64,000 nt of DNA from Muribaculaceae bacterium (lineage in GTDB: Bacteria; Bacillota; Clostridia; Lachnospirales; Lachnospiraceae), in contig JAMPCA010000001.1 in NCBI GenBank assembly GCA_023666425.1, forward strand, positions 1,094,470-1,158,469, written 5' to 3'. Shown piece after piece: positions 8,983 to 19,107 of this stretch. How positions within the stretch are numbered: the first letter of the stretch is position 1; each line of letters opens with the position of its first letter. The position numbers and the translations under genes were made by a program. The notes under the pieces are model-generated. The model saw nothing but the letters and a program-made list of their open reading frames with translations, was not told the origin of the DNA and searched no databases.

Positions 8983-11900
8983 CTAAGTTGTGATTCCTTG
9001 ATTTTCGTGCATTTCTTCTGTATTTTCATGCGCCGGGGCGGCTTTTTCGTCACACAATAACAAGTACATTTTTCCCAGTAATCCCTCCAGCACCTCGATG
9101 ATCTCCCTGTTTTTCCCCTGAAAGCCTGCCGTGGGATCATAGGTAAAATACGGGTTCTGCGCATCTGCGACAAAGCCCAGTCCCGGCACATCCGCCAGAA
9201 GCTCCGGGATGCGGGAGGCGTTCACCCTCGCGCGCTCGTACATGACAAGGCGCAGCTCCCCGCCCTTTTGCACGATATCCCGCATATAGGTGCGATGCGC
9301 CAGACTTTTCAGCCTTGCGATGCGGATCAGGTTCTGCACGGACTTCGGCGGCTCCCCAAAGCGGTCGATCAGCTCCTCGATCATCTCCATCGCCTCATCC
9401 TCCGTCTCAATTCCCGCGATGCGCTTGTAGATGTCCAGTTTCTGGAACTCGCTGGCAATGTAGGACGCAGGAATGTAGGCGTCCGTTTTCACGTCCACGG
9501 AGGTGTCAAATTTTTCCTCCACTACCTCTCCCTTCGCCTCCCGCACGGCTTCATGGAGCATTTTACAGTAGAGGTCGTAGCCCACCGCCTCCATGTGGCC
9601 GCTCTGCTCGGCTCCCAGAAGGTTCCCGGCTCCCCGGATCTCCAGATCCCGCATGGCAATCTTAAAGCCGCTGCCAAGCTCCGAATATTCCTTAATAGCC
9701 GCCAGACGCTTCTCCGCCACCTCCTTTAGCATCTTGTTCCTGCGGTACATGAGAAACGCGTATGCTGTGCGGCTGCTGCGCCCCACGCGCCCCCTGAGCT
9801 GGTAGAGCTGGGAGAGCCCCATATTGTCCGCATCGCTGATAATCATCGTATTTACATTGGAGATGTCCAGCCCCGTCTCGATAATAGTTGTGGAGACCAG
9901 CACGTCAATCTCCCCGTTGATAAAACGGTACATAATGTCCTCGAGCTGGCTCTCCCGCATCTGCCCGTGGGCAAAGGCGACACTGGCCTCCGGCAGCAGC
10001 GTCTGGAGCTTCGACGCCACCTCGTCGATATCCCTCACTTTATTGTAGACATAGTAGACCTGCCCGTCCCGCGCCAGCTCCCGGGAAATCGCCTCCCGCA
10101 CCAGTTCTTCATTGTACTCCATCACATAGGTCTGGATGGGCACCCGGTCCATGGGCGGCTCCTCTAAAACGCTCATGTCCCGTATGCCGATCAGGCTCAT
10201 GTGCAGCGTCCGCGGAATCGGCGTGGCGGTCAGCGTCAGCACGTCTACGTTGGTCTTGAGCTGCTTGATTTTCTCCTTGTGCGCCACGCCAAAGCGCTGC
10301 TCCTCGTCAATCACCAGAAGCCCTAAGTCCTTAAATTCCACGTCCTTCGAGAGAATCCGGTGCGTCCCAACGACAATGTCCACCTGCCCCTTTTTCAGCT
10401 CCGTGATCGTGCGCTTCTGCTCCGCCGCCGACCGGAAACGGCACAACAGCTCCACCCGCACCGGAAAATCCTTCATCCGCTGGGCAAAGGTGTCGTATAT
10501 CTGCTGGGCAAGGATCGTGGTAGGGGCAAGATAGGCCACCTGCTTGTTCTCCTGCACCGCCTTGAATGCTGCCCGGACTGCAATCTCTGTCTTGCCATAG
10601 CCCACATCCCCGCAGATTAAGCGGTCCATGATTTTTTTACTCTCCATGTCCCGCTTCGTGTCCTCGATGGCAAGCACCTGATCCTCTGTCTCCTCGAAGG
10701 GGAAAAGCTCCTCAAACTCCCTCTGCCAGACCGTATCCGCCCCATAGACATAGCCGTCCTGCTTTTCCCTCGCCGCATAGAGCTGCACCAGCTCCTGCGC
10801 CACCTCTTTCACCGCGCCGCGCACTCTTGTCCTGGTGCGCGACCACTCCTGCCCGCCCAGCCGGTTGAGTTTCGGCTTCTTCGCGTCCTTTCCGGCGTAC
10901 TTCTGGATCAGCTCCAGCTGGGTGGCGAGAATGTAGAGATTGGAATTTCCCGCGTACTCGATCTTGATGTAATCCTTAATCTTTTTGTCCACCTCGATTT
11001 TCTCGATGCCCCGGTATACGCCAAGCCCGTGGTTCTCGTGCACCACATAATCCCCCACCGCGAGGTCTGTAAAGCTCTGTATCTTCTCCCCCTCGTAGGT
11101 TCTGTGACGCTTCCGCTTCTTTTTTTCACTCCCGAAGATATCCGTCTCCGTAATCACGGCAAACTGCAGAATCGGATATTCGTAGCCTCTGTGCACCTTG
11201 CCGTAGCACACCATGATCTGTCCCGGCAAAAGCGCATGGTCGTAATCTTCGGTGTAAAAACAGTTCAGCCCTTCATTTAAAATGTCCTCCGCCAGCCGCT
11301 TCGCCCTGGTTCTTGAACCGGAGAGCAGGATCACCCGGTAACCGCTTTTTCTATAGCGGGTCAGATCTTTGAGCAAAAGCTCAAAGCTGTTGTTGTAAGC
11401 GCTGACGCTCTTTACCTGCACGCCAAAGGCTCCCGTCAGGGCAAGGCCGCAGGTTCTGTTGTCAAGCGCCGCCAGGGACACGCAGGAATAGCGTCCGATC
11501 TTCGCCATGATTTCTTTATAAGAAAACAGCTCCCGCATCTGCCCCGGCAGAATATAGCCCTTCTCCAGCCGCTGCTTCATGCTCTCGGAATACTCAAGCT
11601 CCGTCTGCCGTCCCCGCTCTGTGCTGCGGGTCAGCTCATCAAAATATAAAAGGGTATTCTCCGGCGCAAAATAATCCAAAAGCCCTACCCGCTCCCCGCA
11701 AAAATAGGACAGATATGCATCCATGCCGGCCGTCTCGCAGAGCTCTCCCCACGCCTCCGCCAGCTCCTTCGCCTGCGAGAGCGCGCGGTGCGCCTCCTCC
11801 GTTTTCATCGACTTTCTCAGCTTCGACGAAAAACTCTCCGCCTCCGCCAGCAGGGCTTCGATGCCCGCCGCCTTCTCCCCTTCGGTGAGGACGAGCTCGC

Positions 11901-12564
11901 AGGCCGGATAGATGGTCAGACACTCCATCTGTTCGATGGATTTCTGGCTCTCCACGTCGAAGGAGCGAACCGTGTCCACCTCGTCGCCCCAGAACTCGAT
12001 GCGGACGGGATTCTCCTCCGTCAGCGGAAAAATATCCAGTATGCCGCCCCGCACGGCAAACTGTCCGGTTCTCTCCACCTGATATTCCTTTTCGTAGCCC
12101 ATGCACACCAGCGTCTCTGTGAGCTTCTTTAAATCCGCCTCGTCTCCCGGCGCAATCTTTCGGATGCAGCCCTGCAGCCGCTCCTTAGAAACCATGGTAT
12201 TCATCAGCGCATCAAAGGTGGTGATGACCGTGACCTTTTCCTGGCCGAGAATCGCCTTAAGCGCCCCAATCCGCTCCGCGGTCAGCAGATTGCCCCGGAT
12301 ATCCGACTGGTAGAACAAAACGTCCTTCGCCGGATAATACACCGCCTCCGCATCAAAAAAGCGGTAATCCTCATAGAGCTCCTTCGCCCGCTGCTCCTGA
12401 AAGGTGACAATGATACGGCTTTTTTCGCCGCCCAGGCTATAGATCATGTGCGGCTTTTCGGCGTCGATACAGCCGGTCACCGAGACAAGCCCCGGCTTTT
12501 CCATGGCGCGTCTCATATCCGCATAGCCGCTCAATTCCCGTAAGGGTTCCACAAATGCTTTCAC
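8983..12564 (-). CDS. mfd: Transcription-repair coupling factor
   Basis: A 1193-residue translocase that removes stalled RNA polymerase at lesions and recruits UvrA. In order: UvrB-like N-terminal modules (1-350), an RNA-polymerase-interacting domain (about 495-570, starting near [18 protein letters not shown]), and the RecG-like helicase core with Walker [10 protein letters not shown] (652-660), [16 protein letters not shown] and [11 protein letters not shown]-terminal TRCF domain follows. Start codon is GTG at 12564, overlapping the pth stop by 4 nt (GTGA), with AGGAG upstream. Length matches the family. pth-mfd is a conserved Firmicutes order. Confidence 0.98.
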   Translation of the reverse strand: MKAFVEPLRELSGYADMRRAMEKPGLVSVTGCIDAEKPHMIYSLGGEKSRIIVTFQEQRAKELYEDYRFFDAEAVYYPAKDVLFYQSDIRGNLLTAERIGALKAILGQEKVTVITTFDALMNTMVSKERLQGCIRKIAPGDEADLKKLTETLVCMGYEKEYQVERTGQFAVRGGILDIFPLTEENPVRIEFWGDEVDTVRSFDVESQKSIEQMECLTIYPACELVLTEGEKAAGIEALLAEAESFSSKLRKSMKTEEAHRALSQAKELAEAWGELCETAGMDAYLSYFCGERVGLLDYFAPENTLLYFDELTRSTERGRQTELEYSESMKQRLEKGYILPGQMRELFSYKEIMAKIGRYSCVSLAALDNRTCGLALTGAFGVQVKSVSAYNNSFELLLKDLTRYRKSGYRVILLSGSRTRAKRLAEDILNEGLNCFYTEDYDHALLPGQIMVCYGKVHRGYEYPILQFAVITETDIFGSEKKKRKRHRTYEGEKIQSFTDLAVGDYVVHENHGLGVYRGIEKIEVDKKIKDYIKIEYAGNSNLYILATQLELIQKYAGKDAKKPKLNRLGGQEWSRTRTRVRGAVKEVAQELVQLYAAREKQDGYVYGADTVWQREFEELFPFEETEDQVLAIEDTKRDMESKKIMDRLICGDVGYGKTEIAVRAAFKAVQENKQVAYLAPTTILAQQIYDTFAQRMKDFPVRVELLCRFRSAAEQKRTITELKKGQVDIVVGTHRILSKDVEFKDLGLLVIDEEQRFGVAHKEKIKQLKTNVDVLTLTATPIPRTLHMSLIGIRDMSVLEEPPMDRVPIQTYVMEYNEELVREAISRELARDGQVYYVYNKVRDIDEVASKLQTLLPEASVAFAHGQMRESQLEDIMYRFINGEIDVLVSTTIIETGLDISNVNTMIISDADNMGLSQLYQLRGRVGRSSRTAYAFLMYRRNKMLKEVAEKRLAAIKEYSELGSGFKIAMRDLEIRGAGNLLGAEQSGHMEAVGYDLYCKMLHEAVREAKGEVVEEKFDTSVDVKTDAYIPASYIASEFQKLDIYKRIAGIETEDEAMEMIEELIDRFGEPPKSVQNLIRIARLKSLAHRTYMRDIVQKGGELRLVMYERARVNASRIPELLADVPGLGFVADAQNPYFTYDPTAGFQGKNREIIEVLEGLLGKMYLLLCDEKAAPAHENTEEMHENQGITT

Positions 12565-13145
12565 TGGTCGCTCTCCTGCTTTTTCGCATTATAATCATTC
12601 ATGGCCTTATCTGCCTGCCCCTGCACCATCAGCGCAGCCGCCGACACAGCGTCGCGGATCGCCGCTTCCACCCGCTCCCTGTCTGCTCTGCCCATACGGC
12701 TTAACACATGGGAGGCCAGATCCCTGCCATTTTCTCTCTCCCCCACGCCCACCTTGATGCGCAGAAAATTCTGGGTGCCCAGCTCCCTTATGATGCTCTT
12801 GATCCCGTTGTGCCCCCCTGCGCTTCCCTTTTTCCGCACACGGATATTGCCGGGGGAGAGGCTGATATCGTCAAAAACGACTAACAGCTCCGTCTCCGGG
12901 TCAAGCTTGTAAAAATTCACAATCTCTGCTATGCTGTCCCCGCTCAGATTCATGTAGGTCATGGGCTTTGCGAGAATCACTTTCATTCCCTCGATCACAC
13001 CGGTGCCGCACAGCGCCCGGTGCTTTTTTTCCCGCACTGCTATATGATATTGCATAGCAAGGGCGTCGATAACGTCAAAACCAATATTATGGCGCGTCCC
13101 CTCGTATTTTCTCTCCGGATTGCCGAGTCCTGCAATTAAAAACAT
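12561..13145 (-). CDS. pth: Peptidyl-tRNA hydrolase
   Basis: A 194-residue enzyme releasing tRNA from peptidyl-tRNA that drops off ribosomes. MFLIAGLGNPERKYEGTRHN contains the catalytic His of the RHN motif; KPMTYMNLSG and the DDISLSPG loop with the catalytic Asp follow. The ATG at 13145 is chosen over the longer frame because GGAGGAAAG lies just upstream and the family begins at this point. It is coupled to mfd by a 4-nt overlap and has its own promoter at 13179-13207. Confidence 0.96.
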   Translation of the reverse strand: MFLIAGLGNPERKYEGTRHNIGFDVIDALAMQYHIAVREKKHRALCGTGVIEGMKVILAKPMTYMNLSGDSIAEIVNFYKLDPETELLVVFDDISLSPGNIRVRKKGSAGGHNGIKSIIRELGTQNFLRIKVGVGERENGRDLASHVLSRMGRADRERVEAAIRDAVSAAALMVQGQADKAMNDYNAKKQESDQ

Positions 13146-13178
13146 GATATCTTTCCTCCAAATCCATACATGCCATTT

Positions 13179-13207
13179 ATTATATTCCAGCCCCGCGCCC
13201 GTTTCAA
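13179..13207 (-). promoter_or_regulatory. pth-mfd operon promoter
   Basis: Minus strand: TTGAAA (13202-13207), 17 nt, TATAAT (13179-13184), 34 nt upstream of the pth start and just after the spoVG terminator. Confidence 0.8.
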
Positions 13208-13239
13208 GCAAAAGAATGCAAACTCCCGCAAAGTCCCGC

Positions 13240-13270
13240 AAAAAGACCGCAGATTGCTCTGCGGTCTTCC
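13240..13270 (-). terminator. Intrinsic terminator after spoVG
   Basis: Minus-strand stem AGACCGCAGA / TCTGCGGTCT with a 4-nt loop (GCAA) followed by TTTTT. It closes the glgC-glgD-spoVG unit. Confidence 0.9.
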
Positions 13271-13288
13271 CCTCTCCTAAAAACGGCC

Positions 13289-13552
13289 TTACTCCTCTTC
13301 CAGCGATTCGCGGTATTTGTCCAGAATGAGCCTCTGAATGTGCTCTCTGGTACCAGAATTGATCGGGTGAGCGATGTCCCGGTATTCTCCATCGCTGGCC
13401 TTGCGGCTGGGCATTGCAATGAACAAGCCCTTTTCTCCCTCGATCACCTTGATATCATGCACCACGAACTCATCGTCAATGGTGATGGACACAACCGCCT
13501 TCATCTTGCCGTCCTTGTCCACCTTGCGAATTCTTACGTCTGTAATACGCAT
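13289..13552 (-). CDS. spoVG: SpoVG family RNA/DNA-binding regulator
   Basis: An 87-residue protein beginning [20 protein letters not shown], containing [20 protein letters not shown], the family signature. In Firmicutes SpoVG is a small nucleic-acid-binding regulator affecting septation, sporulation and surface traits. The ATG at 13552 follows GGGGGTGAG; the longer frame to 13606 is not conserved. It follows glgD by 34 nt, so it is probably read through from the glycogen genes; any separate sporulation-type promoter was not recognised. Confidence 0.92.
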   Translation of the reverse strand: MRITDVRIRKVDKDGKMKAVVSITIDDEFVVHDIKVIEGEKGLFIAMPSRKASDGEYRDIAHPINSGTREHIQRLILDKYRESLEEE

Positions 13553-13586
13553 AAACTCACCCCCTCTCTTACTCTCTGTGCAACGC

Positions 13587-14705
13587 TTACAGCATGTATC
13601 GCTCACTGCTATCCGCCACGATCAGAACGCCGTTCTCCCCGCAATAGTAGGTGTTCGCCTTCAAGGTGCCCCGGCTCTCCACAATACAGTTCTCCACATG
13701 GGTGTTGTCCCCTATGTAAACGTCGTTCAGAATCACAGAATTTTTTATAACACAGTTATTGCCAACAAACACTTTTTTAAACAGCACCGAGTCCTCCACC
13801 CGGCTGTTGATGATGCAGCCGCTCGACACCAGGCTCCCCGATACGTCCGAGCCGTTATTGTACTTCGCCGGCGGCAGGTCGTCCACCTTGGAGTATATCT
13901 TCGGCTCCCTGCGGAAAAAGAATTCGCGCACCTCCGGTTTCAGAAAATCCATGTTCGTGCGGAAATAGTCGTCCACGCTGGCGATATTGCTCCAGTAATC
14001 CTGCATCTTCCAGCCATAGATCCGCTTCACATTCTTATAGCGGATCAGCACATCCGCCACAAAATCAAAACGGCTCTCCTCCGCGGATTTCTCCAGAATC
14101 TCAATGAGCTGCCGCCTGCGAATCACATAGACGCCGATGGAGATGGTATTGCTCGTGGCCATCAGCGGCTTCTCCTCGAAATCCACAATCCGGGAATCCT
14201 CGTTCATCCGCACCACCCCGAACCGGCTCACGTCCATATCTGCCGGCATCTCCCTGCAGGCAACTGTGATGTCCGCCTTCTTCGCAATATGGTAATCCAG
14301 CAGCTCATTGTAATCCATCTTGTAGACACAGTCCCCGTTCGCGATGATCACATAGGGCTCATGGCGCTTTTTTAAAAAATCAATATTCTGGTAGATGGCG
14401 TCCGCCGTCCCCCTGTACCAGTCACTGTTCTCCGCCGTGACTGTGGGCGTAAACAGATACATTCCCCCCTGTTTTCTCCCAAAATCCCACCATTTGGAAG
14501 AGCTTAAATGCTCGTTTAGGGAGCGGGCATTGTACTGGGTCAGCACCGCCACCGTCTGCACATGGGAATTGCTCATGTTGCTCAGCGCAAAATCAATACA
14601 GCGGAAGCTTCCCCCCACCGGCATCGCCGGAATCGCCCGCTTCCTGGACAACTGCTTCATCCGGTTACTGCTGCCCCCGGCCAGAATAATTCCTACTGCC
14701 TTCAT
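13587..14705 (-). CDS. glgD: Glucose-1-phosphate adenylyltransferase, GlgD subunit
   Basis: A 372-residue nucleotidyltransferase-fold protein with a C-terminal left-handed beta-helix. It starts [20 protein letters not shown], where GlgC has [11 protein letters not shown]; the degenerate loop is typical of GlgD, which in Firmicutes partners GlgC in ADP-glucose synthesis and is thought to be regulatory with little activity alone. It overlaps glgC by 4 nt (ATGA), indicating fixed stoichiometry. The hexapeptide-repeat end is visible ([17 protein letters not shown]). Confidence 0.93.
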   Translation of the reverse strand: MKAVGIILAGGSSNRMKQLSRKRAIPAMPVGGSFRCIDFALSNMSNSHVQTVAVLTQYNARSLNEHLSSSKWWDFGRKQGGMYLFTPTVTAENSDWYRGTADAIYQNIDFLKKRHEPYVIIANGDCVYKMDYNELLDYHIAKKADITVACREMPADMDVSRFGVVRMNEDSRIVDFEEKPLMATSNTISIGVYVIRRRQLIEILEKSAEESRFDFVADVLIRYKNVKRIYGWKMQDYWSNIASVDDYFRTNMDFLKPEVREFFFRREPKIYSKVDDLPPAKYNNGSDVSGSLVSSGCIINSRVEDSVLFKKVFVGNNCVIKNSVILNDVYIGDNTHVENCIVESRGTLKANTYYCGENGVLIVADSSERYML

Positions 14706-15976
14706 GCTCTGTCACCTGCCTTAATAATTACTTCGCCGCTCGCCAGCTCACCGTTCGGGTAATCCGCCGCCTCCGTCACTCCCGAAATCGCTGTGTTTTT
14801 ACCGATTCGCACATTGTCCGGCACGACGGAATCCTCGCCAATCGTCACCAGCCCGAAGGAATAGATATCGGCATTCAGCTTGTTTTCCGCCTCTCCGCCG
14901 GTTCCCAGCACAACGCCGTTTCCAATCCTGCAGTTCTCCGCCACGATCGACTTGTCAATCGTCACGCCCTCGCCGATGCAGACGTCCTTCATAATGATCG
15001 AATCACGGATCACGGAACCTCTTCCAATATGTACATTCGGCCCGATCACAGAGCCGGACACCGTCCCGTGGATCTCCGACGCCTCCCCGACAATGCAGCG
15101 CTCCACATGCCCCTCTGCCGACACATACTGGGGCTCGATGGTGTCGCTCTTCGTGTAGATCTTCCAGTATTCCTCGTACAGATTAAACTCCGGTATCAGG
15201 TCGATGAGCTCCATATTGGCCTCCCAGTAGGAGCCCAGCGTGCCCACGTCCTTCCAGTAGCCATTGAATTCGTAGGCAAAAAGCCGCATATCCTTCCCAA
15301 AGCAATAGGGGATAATGTGCTTGCCGAAATCACAGCTCTTCTGATCTTTAAGCTCTATCAGCGCATCCTTTAACACCTTCCATGAGAAGATATAGATTCC
15401 CATGGAAGCCAGATTACTCCTCGGCTGCTTAGGCTTCTCCTCAAATTCCAGAATCCGCTTTTTCTCGTCCGCGATCACGATCCCGAAGCGGCTCGCCTCC
15501 TCCATCGGCACCGGCATGGTGGCGATCGTCACATCGGCATGATTCGCCTTGTGGAAATCCAGCATGACCTCGTAGTCCATCTTATAAATATGGTCGCCGG
15601 ACAAAATCAGCACATACTCAGGATTGTAATTCTCCATATAACGAAGATTCTGGTAAATGGCGTTTGCCGTGCCCGTATACCACTCGCTGTTGTTGCTGCG
15701 CTCGTATGGCGGGAGCACGGTAACTCCGCCGTTGTTGCGGTCCAGATCCCACGGGATCCCGATCCCGATGTGGGTATTTAGGCGGAGCGGCTGATACTGG
15801 GTCAGCACCCCCACCGTGTCGATCCCGGAATTGATGCAATTGCTCAGCGGAAAATCTATGATCCGGTACTTTCCGCCAAACGCCACTGCCGGCTTCGCCA
15901 CATCTGCTGTCAAAACGCCCAGTCTGCTGCCCTGACCGCCTGCCAGAAGCATTGCTATCATTTCTTTTCTAATCAC
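14702..15976 (-). CDS. glgC: Glucose-1-phosphate adenylyltransferase, catalytic subunit
   Basis: A 424-residue enzyme making ADP-glucose from ATP and glucose-1-phosphate, the committed step of glycogen synthesis. Visible: [16 protein letters not shown] nucleotide loop, [24 protein letters not shown], the [10 protein letters not shown] metal site, and FEEKP. The C-terminal beta-helix carries hexapeptide repeats. The start is GTG at 15976 with AGGTGA 4-5 nt upstream. Promoter at 16021-16049. No glycogen synthase or branching gene is in this window. Confidence 0.96.
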   Translation of the reverse strand: MIRKEMIAMLLAGGQGSRLGVLTADVAKPAVAFGGKYRIIDFPLSNCINSGIDTVGVLTQYQPLRLNTHIGIGIPWDLDRNNGGVTVLPPYERSNNSEWYTGTANAIYQNLRYMENYNPEYVLILSGDHIYKMDYEVMLDFHKANHADVTIATMPVPMEEASRFGIVIADEKKRILEFEEKPKQPRSNLASMGIYIFSWKVLKDALIELKDQKSCDFGKHIIPYCFGKDMRLFAYEFNGYWKDVGTLGSYWEANMELIDLIPEFNLYEEYWKIYTKSDTIEPQYVSAEGHVERCIVGEASEIHGTVSGSVIGPNVHIGRGSVIRDSIIMKDVCIGEGVTIDKSIVAENCRIGNGVVLGTGGEAENKLNADIYSFGLVTIGEDSVVPDNVRIGKNTAISGVTEAADYPNGELASGEVIIKAGDRA

Positions 15977-16020
15977 TTTATCACCTGCCTCGCCCGATGT
16001 ACAATATGCGTTCTAGGTAT

Positions 16021-16049
16021 ATTGTACCACAGCTTCCTTTTTGGTACAA
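16021..16049 (-). promoter_or_regulatory. glgC promoter embedded in an inverted repeat
   Basis: Minus strand: TTGTAC (16044-16049), 17 nt, TACAAT (16021-16026). The two boxes are themselves arms of a perfect 7-bp inverted repeat, TTGTACC ... GGTACAA (16022-16028 and 16043-16049), so a dimeric repressor could cover both. Confidence 0.7.
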
Positions 16050-16106
16050 CATATTTCACAATTATTCTTGCCGAATCTATCTTTTTTTGTCAAAATGCAC
16101 AACATT

Positions 16107-16136
16107 TTACAGATGCACCATTTCCCAGCCTATGAT
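16107..16136 (+). promoter_or_regulatory. Possible murC promoter
   Basis: Plus strand: TTTACA (16107-16112), 18 nt, TATGAT (16131-16136). An overlapping TATAAT at 16136-16141 is the alternative -10. It is 45 nt before murC. The -35 is weak, so this is tentative. Confidence 0.45.
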
Positions 16137-16180
16137 ATAATAAATCACAAAGACAAAATTTTAACAGGCAGGTACTCTAT

Positions 16181-17560
16181 ATGTATAAATTAGATTTTAA
16201 AAATCCTATCCATGTCCATTTTATCGGGATTGGCGGCATCAGTATGAGCGGTCTCGCCGAGATTCTGCTCACCGCCGGATTCACGGTTTCCGGCTCTGAC
16301 GCAAAGGAATCCCCCCTCACCCGGAGACTTTCCGAAAAAAATGCCCGGATTTTCTACGGCCAGAAGGCTGGCAACATTATTCCCGGTATTGACCTCGTCG
16401 TCTATACCGCCGCCATCCATGAGGACAATGAGGAGTTCGTCTGCGCCAGGGATCAGGGTATTCCTATGATGACAAGAGCGGAGCTTCTCGGACAGATCAT
16501 GGACAATTACGAACAGTCCATCGCAGTGGCGGGCACCCACGGCAAGACCACCACGACCTCCATGCTCAGCCAGATCCTCCTGGAGGCAAAGACCGATCCC
16601 ACCATCACCGTTGGGGGAATTCTTCCTGCCATCGGCGGCAATCTGCGGGTCGGCGCTTCGCCGGTATTTTTGTCCGAGGCCTGCGAGTACACCAACAGCT
16701 TCCTGCATTTTCGCCCGCGCTACAGCGTGATCCTGAATGTGGAGGCGGAGCATCTGGACTTTTTCAAGGATCTTGCGGACATTCGTCACTCCTTCCGGGA
16801 ATTTGCCGCCTGCACCCCTGCCCCGGGCTTCACTATAATAAATGCGGAAATTGACAACTGGCGCGGGCTGGTGGACGGCCTGCCCCAGCAGATTATTACA
16901 TACGGCTTCGATTCCTCCTGCGACTTCTATGCCGAAAATGTGGCTTTTGACGAAAAGGCCTGCGGACACTTTACCGTGATGCATGAGGGTTCCATGCTGT
17001 TTGACGTACAGCTTCAGGTTCCCGGGCGCCACAACGTGAGCAATGCACTGGCCGCGATTGCCGTCGCCACCGCGATGAATCTGGATGCGGATGCGATCGT
17101 CCGGGGGCTTCTTGCTTTCGGCGGAGCCGACCGGCGCTTTCAGTACAAGGGCTGTGTGGACGGCGTGACGGTCATCGACGATTACGCCCACCATCCCACC
17201 GAGATCCGCGCCACCTTAACCGCGGCGGCGCACTACCCCCACAAGCGGCTCGTCCTCGTGTTCCAGCCCCATACCTACTCGCGGACGAAGGCCTTTTTGA
17301 AGGATTTCGCCGAGGTTCTCTCCCTTGCGGACATTGTGGTGCTGGCCGATATCTACTCTGCCAGGGAGCAGAATACCTGCGGTGTGAGCGCAAAAGATAT
17401 TTTGTCCCTCCTGCTTGCTAATAATAAGGAAGCGTATTACTTCCCTTCCTTTGAGGAGATTGAAAAATTTTTATTAAAAAAATGTATGAACGGCGACTTG
17501 TTGATAACTATGGGAGCCGGAAACGTGGTAGAGATTGGGGAAGCCCTCCTCGGAAAGTAA
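16181..17560 (+). CDS. murC: UDP-N-acetylmuramate--L-alanine ligase
   Basis: A 459-residue Mur ligase adding L-alanine to UDP-MurNAc with ATP. N-terminal Rossmann-type domain with HFIGIGGISMSGLAEILL, the central ATPase P-loop GTHGKTTTTSML (about 115-126), NVEAEHLDFFKDL, and the C-terminal domain containing DDYAHHPTEI and FQPHTYSRTK. Length is standard. It stands alone, divergent from glgC, and ends at a hairpin that overlaps DnaA-box-like sequences. Confidence 0.97.
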   Translation: MYKLDFKNPIHVHFIGIGGISMSGLAEILLTAGFTVSGSDAKESPLTRRLSEKNARIFYGQKAGNIIPGIDLVVYTAAIHEDNEEFVCARDQGIPMMTRAELLGQIMDNYEQSIAVAGTHGKTTTTSMLSQILLEAKTDPTITVGGILPAIGGNLRVGASPVFLSEACEYTNSFLHFRPRYSVILNVEAEHLDFFKDLADIRHSFREFAACTPAPGFTIINAEIDNWRGLVDGLPQQIITYGFDSSCDFYAENVAFDEKACGHFTVMHEGSMLFDVQLQVPGRHNVSNALAAIAVATAMNLDADAIVRGLLAFGGADRRFQYKGCVDGVTVIDDYAHHPTEIRATLTAAAHYPHKRLVLVFQPHTYSRTKAFLKDFAEVLSLADIVVLADIYSAREQNTCGVSAKDILSLLLANNKEAYYFPSFEEIEKFLLKKCMNGDLLITMGAGNVVEIGEALLGK

Positions 17561-17561
17561 G

Positions 17562-17732
17562 TTATCCACATTATCCACATAGAAATGTTGATTTTTATCA
17601 AAGGATCTATGTGGATTCTTTTTTATTTTACACAGTTTTACCTCCTCTCTCTTTTCCTTTTATATCCGCCGTTTTACGCGCCTTCTTAAATTCTGTATTG
17701 ATTTTTGACCCCTTTTATCCACCTTATCCACA
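17562..17732 (+). promoter_or_regulatory. Cluster of four DnaA-box-like sites
   Basis: TTATCCACA occurs at 17562-17570, 17571-17579 and 17724-17732, and TTATCCACC at 17714-17722, all in the same orientation. TTATNCACA is the established DnaA-box consensus. The sites fill the gap between murC and the dnaD-like gene, upstream of its promoter. This points to DnaA binding (control of the primosome genes, titration, or an origin-like function); which one is not shown by the sequence. Confidence 0.65.
17573..17622 (+). terminator. Intrinsic terminator after murC
   Basis: An 11-bp inverted repeat ATCCACATAGA (17573-17583) / TCTATGTGGAT (17606-17616) is followed by TCTTTTTT. Its left arm includes part of the second DnaA-box-like site. 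Confidence 0.75.
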
Positions 17733-17811
17733 ATTTTTTAATCTTCGAAAATCCTTGGTATTGCTGGATTTTATCGCGTTTTTTCTTCTTCCATTTCCGT
17801 TTTTATTGTGC

Positions 17812-17817
17812 TATAAT
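17812..17817 (+). promoter_or_regulatory. Extended -10 promoter of the dnaD-like/dnaC-like operon
   Basis: TGCTATAAT (TATAAT at 17812-17817 with TG one base upstream) lies 26 nt before the dnaD-like start. The -35 region (TTCCAT, 17789-17794, spacing 17) is poor, consistent with an extended -10 type or an activated promoter. Confidence 0.6.
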
Positions 17818-17843
17818 CACAGTGCGTTAAGAGAGGTGTAGTT

Positions 17844-19103
17844 ATGGTAGAGCTTCAGTTACACAGTGATTGTCCGAGTACGGACACAATTGTTCCAAAC
17901 AAATTCATTGACACATATATGCCGGAAGCCAATGGCGAGTTCGTGAAGGTATACTTATACTTATTGCACAGCCTGCAGTCTCATGCATATAACTGTACGG
18001 TTTCAGCGATTGCAGATCACTTTAACCAGACAGAAAAGGACGTGGTGCGTGCGCTGAATTACTGGCAGAAGCAGGGACTTCTGGCACTGGAGCTGAACTC
18101 CGAGGGGAATATCTCCATCTGTATGATGGACTTAGGCCGCGCGGATACGCCCGCCGTGCTCCCCCAGACAGAAAGCAAGGCTCCTCTGCTCCGGATTTCC
18201 GCTGCCTCTGATCCTGCGCCAGCGCCTGCCAGTGTTCCGGCAGCAGCGGCCAGCGTCTCTGTGACAGCGCCCGCCAGTGTTCCGGCAGCAGCGGCCGGCG
18301 TCTCTGTGACAGCGCCTGCCAGTGTTCCGGCAGCAGTGGCCGGCGTCTCTGTGACAACGCCCGCCAGTGTTCCGACAGCAACGGCCGGCACCCCGGCGCC
18401 GGAGACGGCAAGGACTCCCGCGAAGCGCACTTACACGGCGGACGAGCTCACAGAATTCCGCAATAACCCGGACATCTCCGAGCTGTTCTTCGTCGTGGAG
18501 ACCTATATCCGCCACCCGCTTACCGCGAACGATATGAACACGGTGCTGTTCTGGCACGAGGAGCTGCATTTCTCCACGGAGCTGATCGTGTATCTGCTGG
18601 AATACTGTATCAGCAAGGGGCACACCTCCATGCGCTATCTGGACAAGGTTGCGCAGAACTGGCACGCGGAGAACATCACGACCGTGGAGCAGGCAAAGGA
18701 GGACGCCGCCATACACAGTCAGGCGTATTACGGGGTTATGAAAGCCCTCGGCATCACCGGACGCAGCCTGGTAAAGGCGGAGACCGCTTATATTAAAAAA
18801 TGGACGAACGAGTACGGCTTCGACCTGCCCCTGATCCAAGAGGCCTGCGGCCGGACTATGACCGCCACCCACCAGCCGAGCTTTGAGTACACAGACTCCA
18901 TTCTGACCCGCTGGCACGAAAACCAGGTACATACCCTTGCCGATATAGAGGCTCTCGACAAGTCCTACAGCAAGACCCGGAAGGTGACGGTCAAGACCAT
19001 AGAAACCCCGGCGCGGAAAAATGCTTTTAATAATTTCAGCCAGCGCACTTACGACTACGACAAGCTGGAGGAATTGCTGCTCACCACGCCACTGAGAGGA
19101 TAG
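17844..19103 (+). CDS. DnaD/DnaB-type replication initiation protein with repeat linker
   Basis: A 419-residue primosome-type protein. The N-terminus (about 1-95) looks like a winged helix (AIADHFNQTEKDVVRALNYW). A low-complexity linker of Ala/Ser/Val/Pro repeats (about 120-195) follows, and then two DnaB_2/DnaD C-terminal modules: about 205-290 (ISKGHTSMRYLDKVAQNW) and about 310-370 (EYTDSILTRWHEN). In Bacillus such proteins remodel origin DNA and help load the replicative helicase. GAGAGGTG precedes the ATG. The dnaC-like gene follows 4 nt later, supporting a helicase-loading role. The linker is encoded by a tandem DNA repeat (18222-18395). Confidence 0.88.
   Translation: MVELQLHSDCPSTDTIVPNKFIDTYMPEANGEFVKVYLYLLHSLQSHAYNCTVSAIADHFNQTEKDVVRALNYWQKQGLLALELNSEGNISICMMDLGRADTPAVLPQTESKAPLLRISAASDPAPAPASVPAAAASVSVTAPASVPAAAAGVSVTAPASVPAAVAGVSVTTPASVPTATAGTPAPETARTPAKRTYTADELTEFRNNPDISELFFVVETYIRHPLTANDMNTVLFWHEELHFSTELIVYLLEYCISKGHTSMRYLDKVAQNWHAENITTVEQAKEDAAIHSQAYYGVMKALGITGRSLVKAETAYIKKWTNEYGFDLPLIQEACGRTMTATHQPSFEYTDSILTRWHENQVHTLADIEALDKSYSKTRKVTVKTIETPARKNAFNNFSQRTYDYDKLEELLLTTPLRG
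18222..18395 (+). repeat. 45-bp tandem repeat, about 3.8 copies, inside the dnaD-like gene
   Basis: Units begin at 18222, 18267, 18312 and 18357 (the last incomplete). Each encodes a 15-residue unit of the type APASVPAAAAGVSVT. Copies differ by a few bases. The length is a multiple of three, so copy-number changes keep the frame and only alter linker length. Confidence 0.9.
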
Positions 19104-19107
19104 AGAC

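Noticed and set aside
17562..17843. Chromosomal replication origin
   Set aside because: DnaA boxes are present, but dnaA and dnaN are not adjacent and no clear AT-rich unwinding block with trios was seen; kept only as a DnaA-binding region.
18022..18430. Repetitive minus-strand ORFs opposite the dnaD-like gene
   Set aside because: They are frame shadows of the tandem repeat; the plus-strand frame carries the recognisable domains.
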